Part shown: piece by piece, positions 16,966 to 24,244 of the stretch
Layout: each line of letters opens with the position of its first letter
Position numbering within the stretch: position 1 is the first letter of the stretch
Source: Sphingomonas montana
Lineage (GTDB): Bacteria > Pseudomonadota > Alphaproteobacteria > Sphingomonadales > Sphingomonadaceae
Direction of reading: 5' to 3'
DNA: 64,000 nt
NCBI RefSeq assembly: GCF_001956315.1
Contig: NZ_MOLY01000042.1
Span: 206,715-270,714 of the forward strand
Notes under the pieces: model-generated
Seen by the model: the letters and a program-made list of their open reading frames with translations, nothing else
The model's database searches: none
What the model was told of the DNA's origin: nothing
Translations under genes and position numbers: made by a program

Positions 16966-18384
16966 CTAAACGGCGGCGGCTTGCCAGAAGGCGGTCTTGC
17001 GTTCGTGGGTGCGGTGGAGCGTGGCGGCGTAGGTGGCGTGGTCGGGTAGCGCGCCATAGTCCGCGATGCGCGTGTCGGCGGCGGCGCATTCGCGCAGGTG
17101 GCGGCCGGCATGGGCGTAGCGCGCGGCGCGCGCGGTGCGGAGCGTGAAGTCGATCATCGTGCGGCGGAGCAGCGTGGCAGCCAGCGGATGCGCGCCGTCG
17201 AGCAGGTCGGCGGCGTCGGCCAGCACCTCGTACCGGTCGCCGTCGAAATGTTTCGGGCGGGCCAGCACCATGCGTGCGGCACGGTCGTAGGCGGGCCAGG
17301 CGGTCAGGAAGGCGAGTGCGGCATGGGCGTCTGGATAGGACTCGACCAGCGCCAGTGCGCGCTGCTCTGCCTCGAAATCGTCGAAGTCGGGCAGCCGGCG
17401 GAGATGGTCGCGCAGATGCCCGGCGTGGAGCACGGCGGTGAACCGGTCCCAGCGGAACGCCTGCGCCTCCGCATGCCGGCCGAGCGCCTCCAATATGTCG
17501 AGCCGGACGCTGTCATGTTCGGGCGGGACATAGGCCAGCCGGCTGGTGTCCGCCGCGTCGATCGCCGCCATTGCCGCCTCCGCCCGCCCGGCCGCCAGCA
17601 GGCGACGCGCGATGGCGGTGGCGACCAGCGGTTGCCGGCGGGTGCGTTCGGGTTGCTGCGCGATATAGGCGTCGACGTTGCCGGTGGCATCCGCGATCCG
17701 TTCGCCCACGATCCGCGCGACCGCGGCGCGGCGGGTGGCGACGCGCGCAATGCCGGTGGCGCCGATGCCCGGCGGCATGTCGCGATCATCGGCGACCGGG
17801 GTGGCGACGGCCCAGGCGGCGATGGCGGCGTTCAGGCGGATCAGTCCGTCCGCACCCAGGCGGGGGGCAAGGGCCGCGACCAGCCCGTCATACTGGCCAC
17901 GTGTCGGTCCGGTGAGCGCATCGAACATGCGGTCGGCCAGCTTGTCCGGGGGCACGTCGGCGGCCTGTGCCAGCCGGCCGAGATCGGCGACGGCGGCGTG
18001 GAACAGATCGAGCAGCCGGCCGGCGCTGTCGTCGGTGCGATCGAACAGCCGGTCGGCCAGTTTGAGAAATTCCCATAGCAGGTCGTGCGCGGCGACCGGA
18101 TCGGCGGTGGCGAGCGGCCCGGCGATCGCGGCATGTTGCGTGGCGAGATCGGCGATCAGCGCGCGAAGCTGACGCCAGTCGAGGTTGGACCGCGCGCGGC
18201 CGATGGTGGCGATCCGCTTGCGCACCTGGTTCGCGATCTCGCCAGGGCCGGTGGCGTCGGCCAGCGCGAGCCGCAGCCGGCGCTTGATCGCGCCATGCCC
18301 GTTCGCGACCTCGATCAGCAGTTCGGCGAGGGCAGGCGCGCCGAGCCGTTCGAGGTTGCGCGCGTTGAGGGTGGAGGTGGCCAT
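16966..18384 (-). CDS. DUF6880-like protein
   Basis: 472-residue, Ala/Arg/Leu-rich, predicted all-helical soluble protein without signal peptide. The start L-N-A-R-N-L-E-R-L-G-A and repeated helix pairs suggest a TPR- or HEAT-like solenoid; the stretch E-A-L-G-R-H-A-E-A-Q-A-F-R-W looks like a TPR-type helix. It resembles the DUF6880 proteins of sphingomonads. Function is unknown. It ends just past a repeat and begins 16,966-18,384 alone on its strand, with a 450-base gap upstream. Confidence 0.72.
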   Translation of the reverse strand: MATSTLNARNLERLGAPALAELLIEVANGHGAIKRRLRLALADATGPGEIANQVRKRIATIGRARSNLDWRQLRALIADLATQHAAIAGPLATADPVAAHDLLWEFLKLADRLFDRTDDSAGRLLDLFHAAVADLGRLAQAADVPPDKLADRMFDALTGPTRGQYDGLVAALAPRLGADGLIRLNAAIAAWAVATPVADDRDMPPGIGATGIARVATRRAAVARIVGERIADATGNVDAYIAQQPERTRRQPLVATAIARRLLAAGRAEAAMAAIDAADTSRLAYVPPEHDSVRLDILEALGRHAEAQAFRWDRFTAVLHAGHLRDHLRRLPDFDDFEAEQRALALVESYPDAHAALAFLTAWPAYDRAARMVLARPKHFDGDRYEVLADAADLLDGAHPLAATLLRRTMIDFTLRTARAARYAHAGRHLRECAAADTRIADYGALPDHATYAATLHRTHERKTAFWQAAAV

Positions 18385-18834
18385 GCCTGTTCAACTGACG
18401 CGGAACGGGGGCGGGTGCAAGTTGAGGGTGGTGGCGGGGCGGGTGGTGTTGTGTCGATGCTGTCGGAGCGCGATCACGGGTTGGTTGATCGCTATCTTCG
18501 GCCCTGCGTCATCCCGGACTTGGTCCGGGATCCAGAGCTAGAAAAGCTGCGCCCGATGAAGTTTCGTCGTGGCTGTGGCCTCGGCCTTGCGATCGGGAGC
18601 GCGTGATGGAGAAGAGGTTCGCATTCCTCCCGTCCTGCCGTTTGTCCCGAGTAGGGGCTGAGCGACGCCGAAGACCCGTATCGAAGGATGGGTCCCGCGT
18701 TGCATGCATCTGCTTCGATACGCGCCGTTGGCGCTACTCGGTCGCTACTCGGCACGAACGCGAAACGGGATGTCGCGATACGTGGATGTCGGACGTATCG
18801 ACGCGTTGAAGTATCGGCGTGAGACAGGCACCCA
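18385..18834. other. 450-base gap with one REP-like element; no gene seen
   Basis: At 18507-18545 lies the dispersed repeat gtcatcccggacttggtccg with ggatccagag following. From about 18620 to 18790 a different repeat-like stretch reads tttgtcccgagtaggggctg and later cttcgatacgcgccgttggc, which resembles another sphingomonad intergenic repeat. The promoters for the flanking divergent genes should lie here; I could not fix them. Confidence 0.5.
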
Positions 18835-19497
18835 ATGCCGATGCGCATATGGCCGATCCTGTCTCTGCTGGTGCTGGCCGGCTGTATCCCTGCGGGGCGC
18901 GGGTCGGAGCGGCGGGCGCCGGTGCGGCGGCCGGTTGCTCAGGCCGCATCCACTCTTTCCGACGCAGCCCTGCGGCAATGCCAGGCCGACCTGCGTCGCG
19001 CTGGGGTCTCTTTCCAGGCGTTGCCGGACCGCAGTTTCGGCGGCGGGTGCGATGCGACCGCGGCGGTCAAGCTGGTCGCGATCGGGACGCCGGTGACCAA
19101 TTTGGGGGCGATGCGGTGTCCGCTGGCGCTCGCGTTCAGCCGATGGGTCGCCCAGGTGGCGCAGGTGGAGGCAGAGCGGACGTTCGGCCAGCCGCTGCGC
19201 CGGATCGAGAGTTTCGGCACCTATGCCTGTCGCCCGGTGAACGGGCAGGCGGGCGGCCGATTGTCCGAACATGGCCATGCCAATGCGGTCGATATCGCCG
19301 CGTTCGTGCTGGCGGACGGGACCCGCTTTACCGTCAAGGACGGCTGGGGTGGGGTGGACGACCGCGTGCGGCGCTATCTGCGTGCGGTGCACGATGCCGG
19401 GTGCCGGCGGTTCGGCGTCGTGCTGGGTCCGGACGCGAACGCGTACCACCGCGACCATTTCCATTTCGATATGGCGAGCGGAGGCTATTGCCGCTAG
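18835..19497 (+). CDS. Extensin-like C-terminal domain lipoprotein
   Basis: 220 residues with a lipoprotein signal: hydrophobic I-W-P-I-L-S-L-L-V and lipobox L-A-G-C with Cys17. The rest is the bacterial extensin-like domain: four Cys, the metal-site motif S-E-H-G-H-A-N-A-V-D-I-A-A-F and the closing H-R-D-H-F-H-F-D. That H...D...HxH arrangement matches the D-Ala-D-Ala carboxypeptidase/LAS fold, so cell-wall binding or peptidoglycan hydrolysis in the periplasm is likely, though activity is unproven for the family. ATG 18835 and ATG 18841 are both possible. Confidence 0.87.
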   Translation: MPMRIWPILSLLVLAGCIPAGRGSERRAPVRRPVAQAASTLSDAALRQCQADLRRAGVSFQALPDRSFGGGCDATAAVKLVAIGTPVTNLGAMRCPLALAFSRWVAQVAQVEAERTFGQPLRRIESFGTYACRPVNGQAGGRLSEHGHANAVDIAAFVLADGTRFTVKDGWGGVDDRVRRYLRAVHDAGCRRFGVVLGPDANAYHRDHFHFDMASGGYCR

Positions 19498-19547
19498 AAG
19501 GACCCGCTTTCGCGCGGGGTCCGCCCTGCGGCCGAGCAGGAATCCGC

Positions 19548-20411
19548 ATGACCGATCGCCACATTCCCAAGCGCGTCTTTTCCCCCGCCCGCGAAGAGGC
19601 GGAGGTCGCATCCAAGCAGATATCTACGCCGCAGACGTCCGATCCGGCCTATCGGCTGGCATTTCAGGACACCGATTTCCTGCTGCGTGAGGACCTGCGG
19701 TCGGTGCGGTTCCAGCTGGAACTGCTGAAGCCCGAGCTGCTGCTGAACGAGGCGGGGATCGGATCGACATTCGTGTTCTACGGATCGGCGCGCATCCCGG
19801 AACCGTCGAAGGCGGCAGCGCTGGTCGAGGCGGCCGGCGACGGGCCACGCGCGAAGGTGGCGGCACGGCTGGCCGAGAAATCGAAATATTATGACGAGGC
19901 GCGCAAGCTGGCCGCGCTGGCCAGCGGCACTGCGCCTTCGGACGACGGCAAGCGCCAGTTCGTGGTGTGTTCGGGCGGCGGCCCGTCGATCATGGAAGCC
20001 GCCAATCGCGGCGCGGACGATGTCGGCGCCGAGTCGATCGGACTGAACATCGTGCTGCCGTTCGAACAGGCGCCCAACCCCTATGTGACCCCGAAACTGT
20101 CGTTCCAGTTTCACTATTTCGCGCTGCGCAAGATGCATTTCCTGCTGCGTGCGCGGGCGGTGGCGGTGTTCCCGGGTGGGTTCGGCACCTTTGACGAGAC
20201 GTTCGAGCTGCTGACGCTGATCCAGACGGGCAAGGTCACGCCGGTGCCAATCCTGTTCTACGGCCGCGATTTCTGGACGCGGGTGATCGATTTCGACGCC
20301 CTGGTCGAAGAGGGCGTGATCGGCGCGCAGGATCTGGAGCTGTTCCGCTTCGTCGAGACGGCTGAAGAAGGCTGGGCCGCGGTGCAGGATTACTGGGCCT
20401 CGCGCGGGTAG
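19548..20411 (+). CDS. LOG family protein (TIGR00730-like)
   Basis: 287-residue Rossmann-like protein of the lysine-decarboxylase-like/LOG family. It carries the nucleotide-binding F-V-F-Y-G-S-A-R, C-S-G-G-G-P-S-I-M-E-A-A-N-R-G and the signature P-G-G-F-G-T-F-D-E. Most members with PGGxGTxxE release free cytokinin or nucleobase from nucleoside monophosphates; this longer form has an N-terminal ~75-residue extension, as in the PpnN/YgdH-like or 'LOG type II' groups, so nucleotide 5'-monophosphate nucleosidase activity is a reasonable guess. GCAGGA precedes ATG 19548. Confidence 0.88.
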   Translation: MTDRHIPKRVFSPAREEAEVASKQISTPQTSDPAYRLAFQDTDFLLREDLRSVRFQLELLKPELLLNEAGIGSTFVFYGSARIPEPSKAAALVEAAGDGPRAKVAARLAEKSKYYDEARKLAALASGTAPSDDGKRQFVVCSGGGPSIMEAANRGADDVGAESIGLNIVLPFEQAPNPYVTPKLSFQFHYFALRKMHFLLRARAVAVFPGGFGTFDETFELLTLIQTGKVTPVPILFYGRDFWTRVIDFDALVEEGVIGAQDLELFRFVETAEEGWAAVQDYWASRG

Positions 20412-20438
20412 TTTAGCCCTTACGGATCGGGTGTTGTT

Positions 20439-20506
20439 CGTACCCCGGCGCAGGCGGGGCCTAGGTGGAATCGCTTCACCTGGGCTCGGCCTGCGCCGGG
20501 GTACGG
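20439..20506. repeat. REP-like inverted repeat upstream of the mutagenesis cassette
   Basis: Arms cgtaccccggcgcaggcggg and ctcggcctgcgccggggtac with a 25-base centre. Lies just after the LOG gene and could terminate it. Same family as 6301-6370. Confidence 0.75.
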
Positions 20507-20562
20507 TCGTTTTGTGCCGGAACGGAACGCCAGCGCCGGTTGACGACGGGAGATAATTGAGA

Positions 20563-20577
20563 GAACATAAAGGGAAC
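20563..20577 (+). promoter_or_regulatory. LexA (SOS) box of the imuA operon
   Basis: GAAC-ATAAAGG-GAAC is an exact match to the alphaproteobacterial LexA operator GTTC-N7-GTTC read on the other strand. It ends 17 bases before the imuA ATG, so bound LexA would block the promoter or early transcription. imuA-imuB-dnaE2 is a classical SOS-induced cassette in this class, which supports the assignment. Confidence 0.85.
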
Positions 20578-20594
20578 AAACGAGTCGTGTTCCC

Positions 20595-21383
20595 ATGTCC
20601 AATATTGCCCGAACCGAAAGACTGGATGCGCTGCGCGACAGCGTGCGCGCGATCGAGCGTGGGGGGGCGGGGGCCGAACGACCGCCCGTGCTGCCGTTCG
20701 GCGTGGCCGGAATCGACGAGCGGCTGGCCGATGGCGGGATTGCCGGTGCCGCGTTGCACGAGGCGGCGGGAGCGGACGCCGGGATGGGCGCGGATGCCGC
20801 CGCGACGCTGTTCCTGGCCGGGATCGCGGCGCGGCTGACGGGGCAGGTGCTGTGGGTGCTGAGCCGGCGCGACCTGTTCGCGCCCGGCCTGCAACAGGCG
20901 GGGCTGCCGCCCGACCGGGTGATCTATGCCGAGACGGGGCAGGACGCCGACACGCTGGCGGTGATGGAGGAGGGGTTGCGCCACGGATCGCTGGCCGCGG
21001 TGATCGGCGAGGTGGGCCGGGCCGGGCTGACCGCGACGCGCCGGTTGCAGCTGGCGGCGGAGGCAGGCGGCACGACCGCGCTGCTGCTGCGTCGTTGGAA
21101 ACGGTCCGGCGCCGACCCGCTGGCCGAACCGTCGGCGGCGGCGACCCGCTGGAAACTGGCCCCCGCGCCGTCCGCACCGCTGCCGGTGGCGGGGATCGGC
21201 CGGGCGCGCTGGCAGCTCTCGCTCGTCCGCCAGCGTGGCGGCGATATCTTCGACTGGACGGTGGAGGCCAATGATGCAGCGGGTCGTCTCGCTCTACCTG
21301 CCGGAATTCGCGATCGAGCGGGTGCGGCGGATCGATCTGCGGACCGGGGGGCAGGCCGGGCAGGTAGGCGTGTCGCCGCCTGA
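20595..21383 (+). CDS. imuA: ImuA, SOS mutagenesis accessory protein
   Basis: 262-residue RecA/SulA-like protein that partners ImuB and DnaE2 in error-prone lesion bypass. The N-terminus L-P-F-G-V-A-G-I-D-E-R-L, the G-Q-V-L-W-V-L-S-R-R-D-L-F-A-P-G-L stretch and the terminal R-G-G-D-I-F-D-W-T-V-E-A match the family. The normal C-terminus ends shortly after A-L-P-A; here the frame runs on for about 25 Arg/Gly/Ala-rich residues, overlapping imuB by 113 bases. Controlled by the LexA box 18 bases upstream. Confidence 0.9.
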   Translation: MSNIARTERLDALRDSVRAIERGGAGAERPPVLPFGVAGIDERLADGGIAGAALHEAAGADAGMGADAAATLFLAGIAARLTGQVLWVLSRRDLFAPGLQQAGLPPDRVIYAETGQDADTLAVMEEGLRHGSLAAVIGEVGRAGLTATRRLQLAAEAGGTTALLLRRWKRSGADPLAEPSAAATRWKLAPAPSAPLPVAGIGRARWQLSLVRQRGGDIFDWTVEANDAAGRLALPAGIRDRAGAADRSADRGAGRAGRRVAA

Positions 21384-23919
21384 AGCAGCCACCTTGCCGC
21401 CCGCCGAGCCGCGCGGGGAAGGCTGGCGCCCCGGCGCACGCTGGGCCCGCAACAGCGGCGACCGGGTGCGCGACAAGCAGGCGGTGGTCGACGCGATCGC
21501 CACGCTGCCCGCGCACCAGCGCCCGCCGATGCGGGAACTGGGCCGCCGCTCCGAAGCTGCGCCGATGCCGTTCCGTGCGATGCCGCGCGACGAGGCGGGG
21601 GGGCTGCGCTGTTCGACTATGTTCGGGGCGGACGTTCCGGTGTTGCAGGCGTCACCGCGTGGAATGGCCGTATCTGGTGGCGCACGCGCCGGCCCGGCCC
21701 CTACCGTCGTGACAATGGATCCCAGCGTCCGCCGGGATGACGGGGAAAAGGGTAGCGACCCTTCTGCTGGCATCGACGATGTTCGGGAGCGGGTAGCGCT
21801 TTCTAGGCACCGGCATCCCGAACCCGATCCGAAATCCAGGGACGCGGGGGGCAGCGTTTGTGGCTCTGGATCCCGGATCAAGTCCGGGATGACGGTGGCG
21901 GGGGGTGGCGCCTCGCCTTCGTCATCCCGGCGTCCGCCGGGATCCATTATCACTCCGGTGGAAGCTGTATCCAACGTCGTAACGATGGGTACTCATGCCT
22001 GCGGAATTGGCAGTCCGTCTGCGAAGACCGCTTGTGATTTGAAGCAGATGACGGGGAGCGGAACGGGTGTTCCGGCATTGCAGGCGCCCTCGTATGGAAT
22101 GGCTGTATCTGGTGTCGCACGCGCCGGCCTGACCTCCACCGCAGTAATAATGGATCCCAGCGTCCGCCGGGATGACGGGGGAGAGGGGGGCGGTCCTTCT
22201 GCTGGCTGTGCTCGGGGGCGGGTAACGCCTCTCCCAGATCGTCATCCCGGACTTGAGCCAGAATCCAGGGACGCTGGAGACAGTTTTTATGGCTCCGGGT
22301 CCGGGATCATGGATGCCCGTATCCGCGGGAAGGACGGGCGCGGGGTAACCGCCGTTGTCGCGCGGCCCGGTTATGACCGTGAAGGGGCGTTCTGGCAGAC
22401 GGGGCGCGAACTGGGCGGTATCGTGAAACGTGTCGTGGATCGATCGTCCGGCATCGCCGCAGCAGCAGCCCGAACTTCCGATGTGGCCATCCCGCTCATC
22501 CTGACCGTGCGGGATGGCACGCGCGTGGTGGTGGGGCATGCGTGTCCGGCGGCGCGGGCGCTGGGCATCCGGGTGGGGATGGCGACGACGATGGCGCGCG
22601 CGATGGTGCCCGCGCTGGACGTGCGCGATGCCGATCCGGGCGGCGTGGCGGCCGACCTGCACCGGCTGGCGCTGTTCGCGCTCCGCCGCTGGACGCCGGG
22701 CGTGGCGGTGTCGGATGCGGACGGATTGTGGATCGACCTGTCGGGTGTCGCGCATCTGCACGGGGGGGAGGCGCGGTTCTGCCGGCGGGTGCTGCGCTTC
22801 TGCGCGCGGCTGGGCTTTACCGCGCGGATCGCGGTGGCGGGCACGGCGGGGGCGGCGCATGCGCTGACGCGGTTCGGCGGGCATGCCGCGCCGATGCTGG
22901 AAAGCGGGGCGGAGGCCGAGGCGCTGGCCCCGCTGCCGATCGACGCGCTCAGGATCGATCCTGCCGCCGCCGACCGGTTGCGGCGGCTGGGCGTGGAGAC
23001 GGTGGGCGACCTGATCGCGATGCCGCGCGCGCCGCTGAACCGGCGGTTCGGGGCGACCGTGCTGCGCCGGCTGGACCAGGCGCTGGGCCGCGTGGCGGAA
23101 CCGATCGTGCCGGTGGTGGCGCAGGCGGTGCCGTTCGCACGGTTGCGGCTGGTGGAGCCGATCGCGACGGCGGACGCGATCGCGCAGGTGATCGGCGACC
23201 TGCTGGCGTTGCTGGTGGTGGAACTGGCGGCGCGGGGGCTGGGCGCACGACGGCTGGAACTGCGGTGTGAGCGGGTCGACGGGCAGGCGCAAATGGTGCG
23301 CGCCGGCACCGCGCGGCCGAACCGCGACGCCGCGCATCTGGCGCGACTGCTGGTGCCGAAGATCGAGACGATCGACCCCGGTTTCGGCATCGACGCGATG
23401 ACGATCCGCGCGGTGGCGAGCGAACCGCTGGGCGCGACGGCGATCACGACGATCGGTGAGGATGCCGCGCCGGACCTGACGATCCTGGTCGACCTGGTGG
23501 CCGGGCGGGTGGGCACGCATCGGCTGTTCCGGATCGGGGCGGTGGAAAGCGACGTTCCGGAACGTGCGCATGCCCGCGCCGCGCCGCTGTCCCCGCCGGC
23601 GGCCTGGCCTGCCGCATGGCCGCGCCCGGTGCGGTTGCTCGATCCGCCGCAGCGGCTGGATCATGTGACTGCGCTGCTGCCCGACCATGCGCCGCGCCGG
23701 TTCAGTTGCCGCGGCCATGTTCATGACGTCGCGCATGGCGACGGCCCGGAACGGATCTATGGCGAATGGTGGCGGCGCGCGGGCGAAGCGGACGCGGTGC
23801 GTGACTATTTCCAGGTCGAGGACGCGAGCGGCGCCCGCTACTGGATTTTCCGCCGCGGCGACGGGGTGGACGGCCGCACCGGCGACATGAGCTGGCACAT
23901 GCACGGGGTGTTCGCGTGA
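21271..23919 (+). CDS. imuB: ImuB, Y-family polymerase homologue, with a large in-frame insertion
   Basis: ImuB is a catalytically inactive Y-family polymerase that links ImuA and DnaE2 to the beta clamp. This frame is 882 residues against a usual length near 500. Residues 1-30 (M-M-Q-R-V-V-S-L-Y-L-P-E-F-A) are the standard N-terminus; homology resumes at about residue 405 (V-A-I-P-L-I-L-T-V-R-D-G) and runs to the end (polymerase palm-like region with V-S-D-A-D-G-L-W-I-D, the helix-hairpin-helix stretch R-L-R-R-L-G-V-E-T-V-G-D-L, and little-finger-like domain). The intervening ~1.1 kb is mostly repeat-derived sequence with no stop codon. Either the protein carries a long disordered loop or function is damaged. 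Start ATG 21271 (a second ATG follows). Confidence 0.85.
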   Translation: MMQRVVSLYLPEFAIERVRRIDLRTGGQAGQVGVSPPEAATLPPAEPRGEGWRPGARWARNSGDRVRDKQAVVDAIATLPAHQRPPMRELGRRSEAAPMPFRAMPRDEAGGLRCSTMFGADVPVLQASPRGMAVSGGARAGPAPTVVTMDPSVRRDDGEKGSDPSAGIDDVRERVALSRHRHPEPDPKSRDAGGSVCGSGSRIKSGMTVAGGGASPSSSRRPPGSIITPVEAVSNVVTMGTHACGIGSPSAKTACDLKQMTGSGTGVPALQAPSYGMAVSGVARAGLTSTAVIMDPSVRRDDGGEGGGPSAGCARGRVTPLPDRHPGLEPESRDAGDSFYGSGSGIMDARIRGKDGRGVTAVVARPGYDREGAFWQTGRELGGIVKRVVDRSSGIAAAAARTSDVAIPLILTVRDGTRVVVGHACPAARALGIRVGMATTMARAMVPALDVRDADPGGVAADLHRLALFALRRWTPGVAVSDADGLWIDLSGVAHLHGGEARFCRRVLRFCARLGFTARIAVAGTAGAAHALTRFGGHAAPMLESGAEAEALAPLPIDALRIDPAAADRLRRLGVETVGDLIAMPRAPLNRRFGATVLRRLDQALGRVAEPIVPVVAQAVPFARLRLVEPIATADAIAQVIGDLLALLVVELAARGLGARRLELRCERVDGQAQMVRAGTARPNRDAAHLARLLVPKIETIDPGFGIDAMTIRAVASEPLGATAITTIGEDAAPDLTILVDLVAGRVGTHRLFRIGAVESDVPERAHARAAPLSPPAAWPAAWPRPVRLLDPPQRLDHVTALLPDHAPRRFSCRGHVHDVAHGDGPERIYGEWWRRAGEADAVRDYFQVEDASGARYWIFRRGDGVDGRTGDMSWHMHGVFA
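21634..22345. repeat. Duplicated unit with REP-like repeats inside imuB
   Basis: Two diverged direct copies, about 21634-21900 and 22069-22345 (offset 435 bases, 145 codons), run V-P-(V/A)-L-Q-A, G-M-A-V-S-G, A-R-A-G, then M-D-P-S-V-R-R-D-D-G and P-S-A-G, H-P, P-E/K-S-R-D-A-G in both. Each holds ggatcccagcgtccgccggg and a gatcc-rich arm; a further copy, catcccggcgtccgccggga, lies near 21925. These are the same repeat families found between genes, here translated as part of ImuB. Confidence 0.85.
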
Positions 23920-24053
23920 GGGCGGCGGCGGGCGGATGTTTTTGCTCACCCGCGAGGACGGGTTGGACGCACGGGCCTGTCGGGCATCGGAGCCCGACGG
24001 GTGCGTCGGGACGGCATTCGCTATCGACGCGTCCGGTGAAAGGGCTCTCATCC

Positions 24054-24135
24054 GCCATCCCGGAGCGGGTCCGGGAACCAGAGTTTCGCGCACCGCACCT
24101 GCGTCCCTGGATCCTGGATCAGGTCCGGGATGACG
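24054..24135. repeat. REP-like repeat in the 325-base imuB-dnaE2 gap
   Basis: Arms gccatcccggagcgggtccg and ggatcctggatcaggtccgg around a 35-base centre holding the common gtccctgg. The remainder of 23920-24244 has no gene; an in-frame open stretch before dnaE2 has no homology. Confidence 0.7.
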
Positions 24136-24244
24136 TGGGGGGTTGGGGCGCGGACCTGTTTCGGCTTCGGGCGGGGTGGATCGGATCTGTCCACATGTCG
24201 CGGTTCGGTTGGTGTCCGGCCGCGGGGTCGGGTTCCATGATGCG

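Noticed and set aside
18819..19547. Upstream extension of the LOG gene into the extensin gene
   Set aside because: The extensin frame has a signal, lipobox and metal motifs; LOG homology begins at ATG 19548 with its own ribosome binding site.
21634..22345. CRISPR-like or phage repeat inside imuB
   Set aside because: Only two long diverged copies plus short palindromes; matches the dispersed repeat families found between genes.
21922..24093. Long antisense frame opposite imuB
   Set aside because: Arg/Pro/His-rich shadow typical of GC-rich coding DNA; no domain, and the plus strand is clearly imuB.
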